From: Schistosoma haematobium
Lineage: Eukaryota > Platyhelminthes > Trematoda > Strigeidida > Schistosomatidae
Reading direction: 5' to 3'
DNA length: 64,000 bases
NCBI RefSeq assembly: GCF_000699445.3
Contig: NC_067198.1
Coordinates: 2,671,301 to 2,735,300, forward strand
The first letter of the stretch is position 1. Every line of letters starts with the position of its first letter. The position numbers and the translations under genes are program-made. The notes below the pieces were generated by a model. It saw only the letters and a program-made list of their open reading frames with translations, was not told the DNA's origin and made no database searches. Below are positions 23,501 to 38,500 of the stretch, in pieces.

Positions 23501-26500
23501 TTAAAGACCATAGATTAGATTGAGGAAATGATGAACAATATACAGGTGGATTAGGTGCAGGACCATGTGGATCAATAGATGGTGGTTGATATACAATAAC
23601 AGAAATATCTTCATTGATTTGAGGTTTTTCATTCTTTTGTGGTATACTCATAAAACCGGATTTTGTATTGTTCATCTGAAAGAGTATAATAGATTGAAAA
23701 AAAGTATCGTGGATTAGTTAAAGCTAGACATTAACACTGTTGAATGCCGGCCAGCTGTGGTCTTGTGGTTAAGTGATCGCGCGCAAAACCAATAAGTCCC
23801 GGGTTCGAATCTCCCAGGGGTCGAGGTCGTGGATGAGCACTGCTGAGAAGTCCCACAATAGGATGAAACTGCTTTCAAGTGCTTCCAGGTTGTCCATGGT
23901 GGTCTAGTTTCAACTGACTCATGATCTTAACCATTGAAATTACTATAATATCCACAAAACCCATCTTCTATATATATGTTTCCTTTACTTCAGCCTTTAC
24001 AAAAAATAGATATAACTGTAGGTCATATTCTTTACAATCAAATGTGTCATCGAACACATTCATTTGTAGTTCATCAAATAATTTATTCTAGTCAAATTTC
24101 AGGATTCTCTATTCTTTGTTTCTAGAGAAACCTTACTTATCTGATGAAATAAATAAATTTCACACAGCAACCATAGATGGATGGTAGCTGGTAGTGTAAT
24201 CTAAGATTCATGCTTTATCTTATTTCAGAATCATCAGCCGAATGTATCTACATCCCACAAATTTATTATTCAATGATTGAATAATTACACTTCTAAAATC
24301 TATGAGAAAAATCCAACTAACCTATATAAAAGAGTTGAATTTCATACTCTTCGGAAGTATATATGTGGTATTTACTACTTATATCGACATAAGTAGTATA
24401 TAAACGTTAGACAGGAACAGAATGTCTGGTAGTAAAGAGACAAGAGGATAGAATAGAAACAAAATCCAATTTGTATGAAAATCCAAGAACAATGAAGTCT
24501 GAGTCATTTTAAGACAATCGATGGACATTTTGCAAATTAACTAGTTACTATATGGTTCTCACATTTTATTGAAATGCTCTCTAATTGCTTGCTCATATAC
24601 GCCCGATTGTCCCCACTGGTGTTCTTGTTCATTACATATATGCCACAAAATAAATTTCTTTAATTTATGCATGACTTAATTGAAGTCTACTTCGTATTGT
24701 TTGGCTTGTATCTTCCCATTGAGGTTTTAAGACTGCAATTGATCAGTCTGTTATTGGCATATGTGCATAGTGTGCGTATGCCTCGATATTGCCTTAATTC
24801 ACAAGCTTTTTGTAAACAATGATGGATAGTGGACTAACAGTGGAATCCAGGACGCGAGTCACTTAGTCTTATTTACGTCTCGTTAGCTGGATGTACCTGC
24901 ATCTCAGAGTTGATGTTCACTTTGGGACTCACAAGCAAATGGCTATCAGGACTCAGTAGCTGAGTGGATAAAGCAATGGCGTTTGAAGCGAATGGTACTG
25001 GGTTCGAGTCCCAGAGTGAACATCAACTCTCTGAGATGCAGGTACATCCAACTGACGAGTGCCAAATAGGACGAAACGCGCGTCAAACTGCATTCCACTG
25101 CTAGCCACTATCCATCATTGCTTACGAAAAAATTAATTGAAGTCTGTTTAAATAATCCAGATAGTGCGACAGTGTAAAAGATTATTTACGTCTTGATGTT
25201 TTACTTTCATTTAACATCTTAATAGAACGAACATCATTAGCTAATTTTTGTTATATGATTGTGACTAGCGGTGAAATCTAGAACGCTAAGTGGATAACGC
25301 GATGACATTCGAAACGAACGGTACTAGGTTTGAGTCCCGGATCAGGTACATCCAGCTGATGGTTCGCAAGTAGGACGAAACGTGCGTCCCGGATTCCATT
25401 GCTAGCCACCTTCCATCTTTACTTAAAATACTTGTGAATTAAGGCAATATTGATGTGATTCGTATAGGATGTATATATACCAATAAGAGACTGATCAACT
25501 GCAGTCCTAAATATCAATGGGAAGATTTAAGTAAACAATAATATGAAGTGAATATGATAATAATGTTTAGAATATTCCATTACTGTCTCCAATATAACAC
25601 AGAATTTATTACATTACTGTATTATAATAATTAATTCTACAAATAAGCTATTTGGCTATGTAGAGCTGAAGGTCCCATATGAGACTGGAGGTTCGTCATT
25701 GATATTCTGAATGGTTTGGCATTACTTGGGTAAGTTTTGCTGACTGTTCAGCACAAAAATTGGTTTGCTTGCTAAATCGATTTCATTCATACTGGTGATT
25801 GTATTCCAGTGTTCTCAAGAGCCATTGTCATTGGGACATTGTAAGGCATGTCACCATTGCTAACATTGATGAATTTGACTGTCAGGTAAGCGGAATAAAT
25901 CGAATTTGGCCTGTTCATGCTGTGCATAATTGATTCACGCGATCATTGATCGAAATAACTATACATGTGACGTGAATGTGTGTATGAATGGTCCACCAGG
26001 GTACTTGATACCTGTGTGGTTACGCCACAGGGTTGAGTTGTACTATTCAAATCGTAGTGTTAAAGCCTATACTGTATCTGGTTCTCCTGTGAAGCGGGAT
26101 TGGGCTGTACTGTTTGGGTTATCAAGTGAAAGTCTGGATGATGTTTGGTCCTCCTGAAAACCAATGTAAAATTACCCTGGCCCACAAGGGTATATTATAT
26201 AACTATAATGACTATGAGTTCTACTGTGAGTTCTAGACCTAATCTCTTGAACTATGATTCATTTATTTAGAAATGGTTCTAATGCTATCAAACAAATTAT
26301 GAATGTAATATTATAATGATTATCTAATTAATTAAATACTTTTGTAATTATACTTTACAGTAAAGTACTTGATTCAAGCCATATGATACTTTATATTTCT
26401 GTAAGTAAACTTATGGAAGTACAATTTCGAATGAAAGTACATTTTAATGTTCTTATTAAAAAAAGTATTTACAAAGTGATGATTCAATTCATACAAACTT

Positions 26501-29500
26501 TGGTTATAGCTTTTCTAGAGTTACTGCCGATTCCAAGCCCAGATACAGGAAGTGCGGTTTGGCATATAAGTTAGTGACTTCATCTCATGTAAACTTATAC
26601 AAACCTTACTACTGTGCTGAACCTATGACATTCGACTGGTATATGAGCAGTCTACTGTTCTTATTGATCCTTTGTACGCCTAACTCTGCCTGTTGAGTCC
26701 AAAACATCAATAACTGCTTCCACTATGCGAATCATTTATTTCAAACATACTTGATTTATATTACCAGCCAAACAGGACCACATCAAACCATAAAATAGGA
26801 AATACACATTTATACAAGATCAAGCCAAAAAGTGTCTGTGAACGTGGGGGACTGTAATTAATAAACTGAGTATAATTTAAGAATAGTAAGTCGTACAATA
26901 ATAGTTTATAGATCAAAATGAAGAGGAATGTGGATATACACAATCTAGTTACTGAATAATTATACAATAGGAATTTATTTTATTTTATTTTAACACATAG
27001 ATATTGGTACAAGGAGACACCAAATACATATGCGCCACACAAATCTTATTTGATACGTGTGAGGGCTGTGATACTGCCCGGATGCCCAAACCGAAGCAGG
27101 GATAGGAACAATAACGGGGCGAATTTGCATTCATATAGCATACAATTCTTTTTGAACCTAGCACACAACAAAAGCATCATGCACTGTCCCATCGCCCTTG
27201 GTAGATCAGGCAATCCGAAGGTTACGAGAACACCATCAGGGCATACGACAGGCTAGGTACCCCATAGAAATATATCGTATAATATTAGTCCATTCATAGG
27301 TCTTAGAAGTTACTTGTAATGTAATCTTCACTAAGATATAACAATTGAGGAAATCAATATGACATTTATTGATTTTAACATTTGACTCTGATGATATCGA
27401 AAAGATTTTATTCTTATAAGAAAGTAATGAATAAACGGTTATTGATTTTTCAGTGTACAATAAGTTCTCATCTCTTTTTACATTGTTTACCTTGATTGAA
27501 TAAAATCATCAATATGATGTTATAATAGTTAGTTGATTTGATCTAATTTATCATTATCATGGATTTTCAGCGCTGAACTCAAATATTTTGAACGACCTAT
27601 AAGTGGTTTTTGTAAGCAATGATGGATAGTGGCTAGCAATGGAATCCAGGACGAGCGTTTCGTCCTATTTGGGACTCGTCAGTTGGATGTACCTGCATCT
27701 CAGATTTGATCTTCACTCTGGGACTCGAACCCAGTACCGTCCCCTCAGCTACTGAATCCTGATAGCTACTTGCTTGTGCTGATCAAGTGCAGTCTTATAC
27801 CTCAATGGAATGATACAAGACAAACAATACTAAGTGAATTATAAGTGTGTTTCGGAGTTAAGTTTATAGAAATAAATATTCTTGTTATGAGTTTATCATA
27901 GCTCTTAGTACGTTTGGAAGTCAAGAGAATCAACAAAAGACGTGACAAAATTAAATTATTATCTTTAGACAAATGAAATATGATTAAAAACTTGTTCAAA
28001 AAGGTGATACTTGAATTCATGAATCGATGTAAGCTAGACCACCATTGAAAAGCTGGATGTACTGGATGGCCATTTCGTCCTAGAAGCCGTGACCAGTTGA
28101 GTCGATTCCGTATCGGATAAAGACAGGTATTTAACTCAGACAATAGATGAATGATTGTGCAAGATTATGGATCGATTGAAGTTAGACATTCACACTGTTC
28201 TTTGCCAGCTTAGTGGACTAGAGGTTATGCATTCACGCACGGGACCGAAGGTCTTCATTAGTTCAAGTCGTGAGTTGTGGATCGTGGAACGCACTGCTGA
28301 GAATTTCCATACTAAGATGGAACTATCATCCATTGCTTTCAAGTTTTTAATGGTAATCTAGCTTACATCAACTCATGAATTCAACTAATAAAATCACTAC
28401 AATCTTCGCAAACTCCCATACTTAATAGTTCAAAATTTATTGTTTTATGTACTATGAATGATAATGGAAAAACTAAATTATAAAACAAAATTGATAATTC
28501 ATTTATTTTAAATTACCTTCAAGACGTCTGTTAACAGATTATCTCTTCCTTTTTTTATTCCTATAGACGTGGATATTTGGCAAGGATTGGATATATCTTT
28601 AACATCTATTTTATTAACTTCTGAAGGTATTTGAGGTAGTTGACGTTTGTAATATTTAACACTTCGATTAGAATGAGAATTTCCATTGATTGGCTGAACA
28701 TCTGGTAAACAAGCGGTCCAAATAGTCTTGATAAAAGAAAGGTATAACAATAAAGTACAATATATGATGTATTACATTTAAATATTATAAAATATACTCA
28801 AAAACGGTTGAATGACAAGTCTCAAATAGGACGAAACACGAGTCAAACTGGATTCCACTGCTAACACCACTATCCATCTTTGTTTATAATACTTGTGAAT
28901 TAAGGCTATTATGAGGCAATACGCATATTATACACATATGCCAGTAAGAGACTGATCAATTGCAATCCTAAACATCCATGGGAGGATACAAATAAACATT
29001 ATCAAGGCTGGATAATAACAGTTTAACTGTTATAGTTGATTATAAAACTCTTGTTTATAGACTGATTTCATTTCATTTAAAATTTGATAAATCAACAGTG
29101 AAATGGGAAATAATGGGTAACCAGTAATTAGGATTTAGGAATTATTGGTTAATTGCACATCCTATTATATAGACACAAGAAAGCTGTGATTCTTACACTC
29201 TAAGTGTTAAAGAAACTAAAAAACTAAGATTCATAGTCACTTAGTGTTGTCTTAGTTATATCTTCCCATTATTATTTAGTAATGCAATTGATCAGGCTCT
29301 TGTTGACATATGTGACCCTATTGTATAGGCTAGAGGATATCAGGACTCAGTAGCTAAGTGGATAACGCGATGGTGTTATAAGCGAACGGTACTCGATTCG
29401 AGTTGCAGAGTGAGCATCAACTCTGGGATGCAGGTACATCCAGCTGACGAGTCCCAAATAGAACGAAACACACGTCAAACTGGATTCCACTGCTAGCCAC

Positions 29501-32500
29501 TATTAACTAATATTCAGTTTCACAAAAATGGTTGTTTAAAGATATTTAATGAGAACGAAGCTACTACAGTAAGTGACAAGCTTTAAAATAATAAAAGGTA
29601 CTATCTATAAAACAAATATTGACTGAATAAAATATTGTCTAAAATATGGTTGATTTATAGGATGATGTATCTAGCTGTTTCAATGAAAGTCATTTGTACC
29701 TTGCTCTACGAAGTGTATAGCAGTATTTTCTAAAGTTGACATTTGAAATAGTTAACTCTTTATTACAGTTTTCTTACAACATTCGGTTAAATAAATCTTT
29801 CAATAATCGAAATCATGAGTTAATTGAAGCTAGATCAACATGGAAAACCTGGAAGCACTAGACGGCCGTTCTGTCCTAGTATGGAACTCTTCAGGAATGC
29901 ACACCCACAATCCTGTCCCCCCCGACGAGATTCGAACAGAGAATTTATCAGTCTCGTGTGAGAGCGCTTAACCATTAGACCACTGAGTTGGCTGGCATCC
30001 AACAGTGTTAATGTTTAACATCAACCAATTCATGAAATTGAGTGACACATCCACCATTGTCTTCGGTGAGCTGATATTTCACAACAGACCTGATTGAACT
30101 CTAATGGTCACGGTTTCTCACTAGAACTCCAGGAAATACTTCTTGAAGTCAGTCATTAGTGATCAGATGATTATTATGAGAAGGGGTTTTGTAGAGATTT
30201 CAATAATTTCAATAGTTGAGTCAATTAAATCTAGACCACCATGAAAAACCTGAAAGCATTGAACGGTAGTTTTTTCCTAGTATAGGACTCCAGAGCAATA
30301 CAGACCCACAATCCCGCTCGCAAGATTCTAACCCAGAACCTAACGGTCTTGTGAGTGAACGCTTGATCTCTAGATCTTACTTCACCTTTTGTAACTTAGA
30401 GAAATCTTTACCAATCAAGCTTCAAATTTAACTTAATGGTAATGTGTTAATTATAATTGTTTTGTATGGAGTACATATCAAATTATATTTCATAAACATT
30501 ATATATATATATACAACAATATAGTAAATAAATGATTGATTTATACCTTAGGTAAATCTAATAATTCTTCCAAGTCTTTATTAACCATACCATTAGAATA
30601 TCCACTAGTATTCCCACTTTTATTGATCAATTTATTCATCATTAAATTTCTTGGTATACTAGTATAAACTGTAAAATCTGAAGGATCAATTGTTTTTCTA
30701 TGATTCATTAATTTATGTTCTTTTAAATTAGAATAATAATTTGGTCTAAGTATAGCTGCAGCAATTGATGGTGCTGGACTAGGTGTTTCACTTCTTATTG
30801 TTGTAAATAAATCCTCTTCATCATCATCTTCTACTTCTACTACTTCTTCGTCTTCTTCTTCTTCTTCTTCTTCTATTTCAGATCTACTCTCTTCTTCATT
30901 CATATTAATCAAATCATTTCCTTTATTATTTACATTTTGTAATTCATTTATAACATTGATAGATTTTGATTGATTATAATAATTTGATTTATATAATGAT
31001 GAAATATGATGAACTGATTCTTGTATATAAGGAACAGTTGAAAAGTCTGTTGATTTATATAATGCAGAATTTGATCCATATGGTAAGGTTGATATAGGGC
31101 TTATAATAAGATAAAATTGATAAGAAAATAACAAAATCTAAATAAAGATATATATATATATATATTAAAACGTGTTTATTAAAGTGTGAGATTCAACTAG
31201 AAAAAAACACCAGGGTTTCGTGCTACTTCGCATTCGTCTCAACATAGTGCATGCAATGTTGAGTCACCTAGACTATTGGTCACTTTGCAACTTGGTTGAA
31301 CTAAGAGGAGCTTGACACACATGACATTGATCATCACCCAGCGATCAATCAATTGTGCTTATGAAAACAATTTCACGTTATTTTTACCTACTCATAAGTA
31401 GTTTAAAAAAATAAAGTAAATTGTGACATTGAATCATATAACACAGTCCCTATATTATAAATTCACCGACAGAATTGGATTCGTACTACGATCAATAAAA
31501 CATGAGAATAGGTACTGTTTGAAGATCGATCGATATAAAAATCTTAATCATACAGGAAGTTTGTAGTGATCATAACAGTTCAATGATAATATCATAGGCT
31601 TTGATGCTAATTAACATACATTAAAATTCATAAATCATCTTTGGTAATCACGAAGAAACAACCAAGGAATGTTGAAATATTCTGTTAAGGTTTATGACTT
31701 TTATTAGGTCAAGTAGAATGAATTTGGACAAAATTTTTTTCCATTTAAATACTAAAGCTGTATGTGTGAAATGAGTTATTTTCTCTGATTATCATATAAT
31801 CTTTTCGGTAATACTGTGGTGTGTGCTACTTATATCGACATAAGTAGTATAAGATGTTAGTCAGGAACAGAATGTCTGGCAGCAAAGAGACAAGAGGATC
31901 GAACAGTAAAGAATGGGAACAGAATGTAATTTGTATGAAAATGCAAGAACAATGAAATCTGAGTCGTTTTAAGACATCTAACGGACGTTTTGCAAATTAA
32001 GCATTTACTATATGATTGTTAGATTTTAATAACAAGTCATGTAAGCTTGAGTCGAATGCATTCGATTTTCCCCGCTCGTGTTCTGTTAACTACAATACTA
32101 TATAACCAAAAAGCACACTTTAATTTCATGTTATGACTGTACAAATCCATTGAATCAGCGAAATCAATGACAACAATATGAAACTCCAGGTATATACGAT
32201 CACGTTGAATTGATACTTTAATCTCTATGGGAAATAAACAAACATTAATGTTTTAATAGTTGAGGTCATGAGTCAGTTGAAACTAGACAACCATGGAAAA
32301 CCTGGAAGCCCTATACTGCCGTTTCTTCCTATTGTGGGATTCCTCAGTAGTGCACATCCACGACCCCGCCTGGTGGGATTCGAAATCAGGAAGTATCGGT
32401 CTCGCGTACGAACGCTTAACCTCTAGATCACTGACTTAGCCTGTATCCAACAGTGTTTATTTCTAACTTGAAAGAATTCGCGAAGTCATGCCACAGTCCA

Positions 32501-35500
32501 CCATTATCTTCAGTGAGTTACTATCTCATAACAGACCTGGGTGAACTCCCTTGGTCACTACTTTTTTCTAGAACTCCAGGAAATACCTCTTGAAACCAGT
32601 CACTAGTGAGCATATGTTATCAGCTTCAATGTATCATCTTTCATTTCATGGTTAATATACTTTTATGGCTAGTAAATGAATTATTAGTTTTGTACACATT
32701 ACATCTATTGCGTTTGATAACTAATTGCATATCTTGTAGGTGTTATTCGTGTACTATCTCTCATGATTAACAACACGATCTTGAATTATCGCTAATTTAA
32801 GTTTCTATATGAAATACTGAAACATCTCTTGTAGCACTTCCATAGTTACTGCCGTTCCCAAGCTTGAATAAACGTAAAGGGTTGGACATAGGGTTGGTAA
32901 CCCTATCCCGTAGAAAACTAAATCGCTTAAAAAAACGCTAACCAGAAAAATAAAATACTGAAATAGATAAACAGTTATGCATATCTATTGAGTAGATTAT
33001 TATTTAAGTAATATATAATTGGTCTAGGATGCAGTTGTCTACGCAAAATACTTCGGATCCGTTTGCCAGACACTACTAGCAACAACCTGGTGTTGGAAAG
33101 AAAAAACCAGATCCCAACGGAGGAAGAAATCAGGAAGAAGCACTGGAAGTGGATAGGACATCCATTGAGGAAATCACCTAACTGCATCACAAGGCAATCC
33201 CTCATATGGAATCCTCAAGGCCAAAGGAGGAGAGTAAGACCAAATAAGAACACATTACTCAAAGAAATGGAGATAGACATGAGTAAAACAAGAACAAGAA
33301 TTGAATGGAACTAGAAAAGAAAGCCCAGGACAGAGTGAGTAGGTTGGAGAATACTGCTCGGCGACCTATGCTCCATTACGAGTAACCGGCGTAAGTAAGT
33401 AAGTAAGTAAGTACTATATCAGTTGAAATAATAAATAATTCAAAATGATAATGTAATACAATAATTACCGATTTTTCACATTATTTCTATCCGTATAAGT
33501 AGTATTATTCCAATCAGCTGGTTTTATTGAATATTGTTTCTGTGGTATACTATCATCAATTATATATCCATTATCAATTCTTTTATTTGAATGAACAGAA
33601 TAATATATGTCATTAGTTGTATTATACTTCTCTGTATTTATAGCCTGTTAATAAGATACCAATAAAGTTTAATGAATATAGAATTGTAACAACAAAAGTT
33701 GAACAAATTACTTTCATTAATCAGCAATGATAGATGGTGGCTAATAGTGGGATCTATTGTTGACATTCTGGTATCGATTGAACCAATAAAAACGTTAAGC
33801 TGTTCATACCAGTCTAAAGTCATTGATTTAACACAGTAGTAAGATTGAATAAGTTGTATTTCGATTGTCGAATAAATCATGTGATATCTAATCGGGCTAA
33901 TTATAATCACAACATTTTTTAGTTTATTACATTCTTCAGTATTCACAAAGTGAATTCGAGTGTTCTTTATTATCTAAAGTATACAACTATAGGTTTACTC
34001 TTTGCGAATAAGATGATGAATGGTATTTCTAATAGGTTTCTACTTGAATAGAGTTTACAATATTTAGAACAGTAGTTATAATCAGCATAGAAGTTTGTGG
34101 AGAAGATTGAATATCATTGAGATCATGAACCGATCCAAGTTACATATATAAATATCTCGTAAATCAAAATTAAGTGATGTTATCAGTTCAGTTGAATTCA
34201 TAGAGGCTCATAAAAAAAACATAATAATTCAGGGCATAAACTTGATATATGAATATTTCAGTAAACATGAAATAACCGATGGTTTTCAAATATCCTATGC
34301 ATTTATCTTCTGAATTGAGTACTTTAAAAAGAAGATTTCTTTCTCACTGTTTAAAGACATCATTGAATTAATCAGTCAGTCAGCTACAACGTAGGACCAG
34401 GCACATATATATGCATCGATCCAAGTTGCCATACCTATTTAGTACAGTAAGATGAACACCGGGTTCATAGTAGTTAATTCAGAGGTGGTAATATATAAAA
34501 GAAAGATTGAATATAAGGATATAGTACAGCAACAAAGAATTAGTTAGTAGGAACAAAGATATGAAGTGATTTCAATCTCATGGTTTAAGGAAAGACAGCG
34601 AGTGTATACACCTACGTACGCCATTGTGATCGATTCTGAGTCATATCACCCAGAGTCTCTAACCATTGGTTACAATAATCACGCGGACCCCAACCAAGTA
34701 GTCTGCATTTACCAACATGGCTCAGACCAGAAGTTAGAAGGGACAAAGTCTTCAAGGACATAGATCATATTATTTATTACTAATCATCTTATCTGATCAT
34801 TGGAGTGTCAAGTTTCAGAAATATATTTTAGTTTCTTCTTGAAGAACTCGTACCTTTTACATTGTCGAAACATAGAGTTGGTCAAATTAACAACAACAAC
34901 AATAATAATAATAATAATACTTGACACCCCAAAGATGATTAATCAACATTCAGTAATAAATAAAAGTTATAACTCAAAAAAAAAAGAAAATGAATACATA
35001 CATTTCCTTCCATTATTTTATTGAAACCTCCAATTCCACCATTATCAACATCTTCATCTTCATGACTACCTTGACTAATTGTTGGTAGCATTATTCTTTG
35101 TGATGTAGAATTTAAATAATCAGGAATCAATACTTTTGATGTATTCAATTTTGATGTTTGATTTGATTGTAAATGATCATTAGAAATTAATGGTAGCTTT
35201 TTATCCGTTGACTCTAATGAAGGTTTGTATGGCTGTGATAATTTTTCACGTTCATTACATTGTGAAACTTCTGAATGACGTCTTGAACTACCTACTCGAT
35301 GTATAACATTTTTTACTGAGTCTAACAAACTATGATGCTATAGAGTATGAAAATATAATGAAAAGAAAACTTTAAACTCAAAGAATTTATAATATTTATG
35401 TGAAAAGACAAATATCGGTATAGGGTTGTGGAGATGAGTAAGTTATTGGCTGAGATTATAAACCGAATTATGTTAGATATCCATTGAAAATCTGGAAGCA

Positions 35501-38500
35501 CTGAACCAGACGAGCTAATGCATATCGTGTAGAGACAGGTATCTACTTCAGTACAATGGAAGATCGTCGCGCAATTTCGTGGATTGGTTGAGGTTAGATA
35601 TTAAGACCGTTGGATGCCGGTCAGCTGAATGGTCTAGTAGTCTGAGCGTTTGTGCGTGAGACTGAAGACCCTGGGTTCAAATCTCGCGAGGGAAGATCGT
35701 GACTGCGCACTGCTGAGGAGTCCCACAATAGGACAAAACAGCTGACCAGTGCTTCCCGATTTAATACTGTAAATCATCTGACAAATTAGGTTTTCTATTT
35801 TTTGTTTTAGGGTTATTGACTTTACATTGATCAATGGTGAATATCAACATTAACATGGTAATATACTGTGAAGAATTTAATTTTATAATGTTGGATTATT
35901 GAAGGCTAGAAAATACAGGTCTGTGGTAGTTTAGGGATCATTTAATGAGCCAATTAACTTATAGTCATTATCTTAAAACATAATAAATGTAAATTACTTA
36001 CTAAAATGTGGGAATTTTAAAGTCAAAGAATGAGGATAAAACCACAACAACGTCATTTAGTAGCATTTATGATCAAAGAAAACAACAACAACAACAACAA
36101 CATCCAATCACTGGATTTTGACTAGTTTGGTTATATAGTTGAATTCATGAGTCAATTAAAGCTAGACCACCATGAAAAACTCAGAAACACTGGATAGCCG
36201 TTTCATCCTAATATGGGACGTTTCAGCAGTGCGAATTTACGATCCCACCTGCGGGATTTAGTTCATTAACCTGGAAAGTTATATCATCATAATAGTTGAA
36301 GAATAAATGATCAGTTAGTACTATTATTATAATTTACTTTAATGAAATTTATTCAGTAATCAGTTGGTTTAAATAACTGAATGCTTGACGATACTATAAT
36401 TTATGGATGAACCAATCAGTTATAAGATAATAGATCTCTCATTTTGGCGTAAAATTCATTCATCCATTTGATTAAATGAAGTTTCGGCATTGTCGCTGAT
36501 GTCGGTTCGTGATGAAAACCCTAAATCTAATTTTTAACCTTAATCATCAACTGTATATCATAATTCGAATTCCTCACCCTAGTTTATAACCCTCAGTTAG
36601 TCTTAGTTATTAGGTGGATACACTCTCAAGGTCAGTCTAGCGACGCTCAAACTCCGTCCATAAATAATAGTCTCACCGAATGCTTTAATCATTTATCAAA
36701 AAAGAGAATGTTATAAAATGAAAATCAGTCAGTCAGTAACAACGCAGAACTTCGTACGTACGTACATCAGTTCAAGTTGCTACACCACATTAGCACAGAG
36801 ATTCAAATCCCTCGCTTCAGATTTCCTATAGATTTTTCAACTTCGTAAAGGGTCGGGGGACCTACATTAACTTTCCATTCAAGTTGACTAGAGATCGTGA
36901 AAAACACAAGTGTGGCTGAAAACCAGTTGAAATGATCCCTAAAGTGTTCTGTCCATCGATCCCATCGCTATTAGCCACCGATGGAGGGTTTCGATAGAGG
37001 ACTGTCGTTCATTCTAGAGCACATGCTTAGATTCAGATCATGCTCTAGTACGAGCGCGTATTTGCCTTCTTCTTACTGGACGTAGGAAAGACACTGAAAG
37101 GAAACCTCTTAGGGTCCTACTTAATGATAGTCTAGCTAAGAGTATATTTCAGGAACATTCTAGAAACCTATAAAATTTTATCATACAAAAATATTCAAAA
37201 TGCATAAAATGTGGATGAAAATACAGAAAGGAAATTAGATGAGACTATAATTTATGAATGAAATTTGAGGGACTCTAGACCGACTTTGACAGTATACACC
37301 TATAATAAGCAGTACCAAATGAGGGTTATAAACTAGAGTGATAAATTTGAATTATGATTTACAGTTAATGATTAAGATTAGGAATTAGATTTATGATTTT
37401 TCATCACCAAATGACATCAGCTATAATGCCAAGACTTGAGTTAGCCGAATGGATGAATGAATGAATGAATAACGCGCTAAAATTCGAGTACCTGTTATCT
37501 TATACCTGATTGGTTCATTCATAAATTATAATCTCACCAAAGTTTCTTTAAAGAAATAAACAAAACTGTAAATTATTGAAAATAATTAGTTTATTAAATA
37601 AAAAATAAACATTCAATATATATATTAATACTAACCGTATCACCATCACCTAGGCTACCAGAACTTCCACGTTTACTTGTTTCTTCAGATGGTGGTAATA
37701 AAATATTCATTGAAGTATTTTGTGTTTCAAGAGAACTAGTTGTAGGTTTTCCAAAACTCTATTAATATTATTATAGAAAATGAATTATACATCATTATAA
37801 GATGAAAATCTAATTTAATTATTTTATATCCTTCTTTTTTTTTTAAATGTAAGATACTACTAATAATAATATCAATGACAGTGACTAATGAATAAAATGT
37901 TGTCCAGAATAGTATTCAATATGGGATATAATTATGTTTTATCTATTTGAGTAATGTCTGTTGTGATTTCAATAGTTACGATCATAAGTCAATTGAAGAT
38001 AGAACATCATGGAAAACCTGAAAGCACTGGATGGTCTTTTCATCCTATTGTGGGACTTCTCAGCAGTGCGAATCAACGAACTCGACTCGCGAGATTCGAA
38101 CATATGCTCACTAGTGACTGGATTCAAGAGGTATATCCTGGAGTTCTAGTGAGAAACCGTGACCAGTCAAGTTCAACCGGGTGTGTTGTGAGATAATAAC
38201 TCACTGATGACAATGGTGGATGTGTTGCTCAATTTCGTGGATTAGTTGAAGTTAGACATTAACACCGTTGGATGTCGACAGGTTCAGTGGTCTAGTGGTT
38301 AAGCACTAGCATGTGAGACTGACAAGTCTTGGATTCGAATGTCTCGAGGTGGGATTGTGGGTACGTACTGCTGAGGCGTCCTACATTAGGACGAAATAGC
38401 CGTCCAGTGCTTCCAGGTTTTCCATAGTGGTCTAACTTCAATTGACTCATGATATCAGGTATTGAAATTACTATAATACTAACAAAAACATCCCTTTTAA

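Noticed and set aside
24945..25030. tRNA gene
   Set aside because: A and B boxes are clear, but no acceptor stem closes the molecule and the same sequence continues into a hammerhead in many copies. It is a SINE head.
33388..33412. CRISPR-like or regulatory short tandem repeat
   Set aside because: It is the (TAAG)n tail of an RTE-type LINE 3' end.
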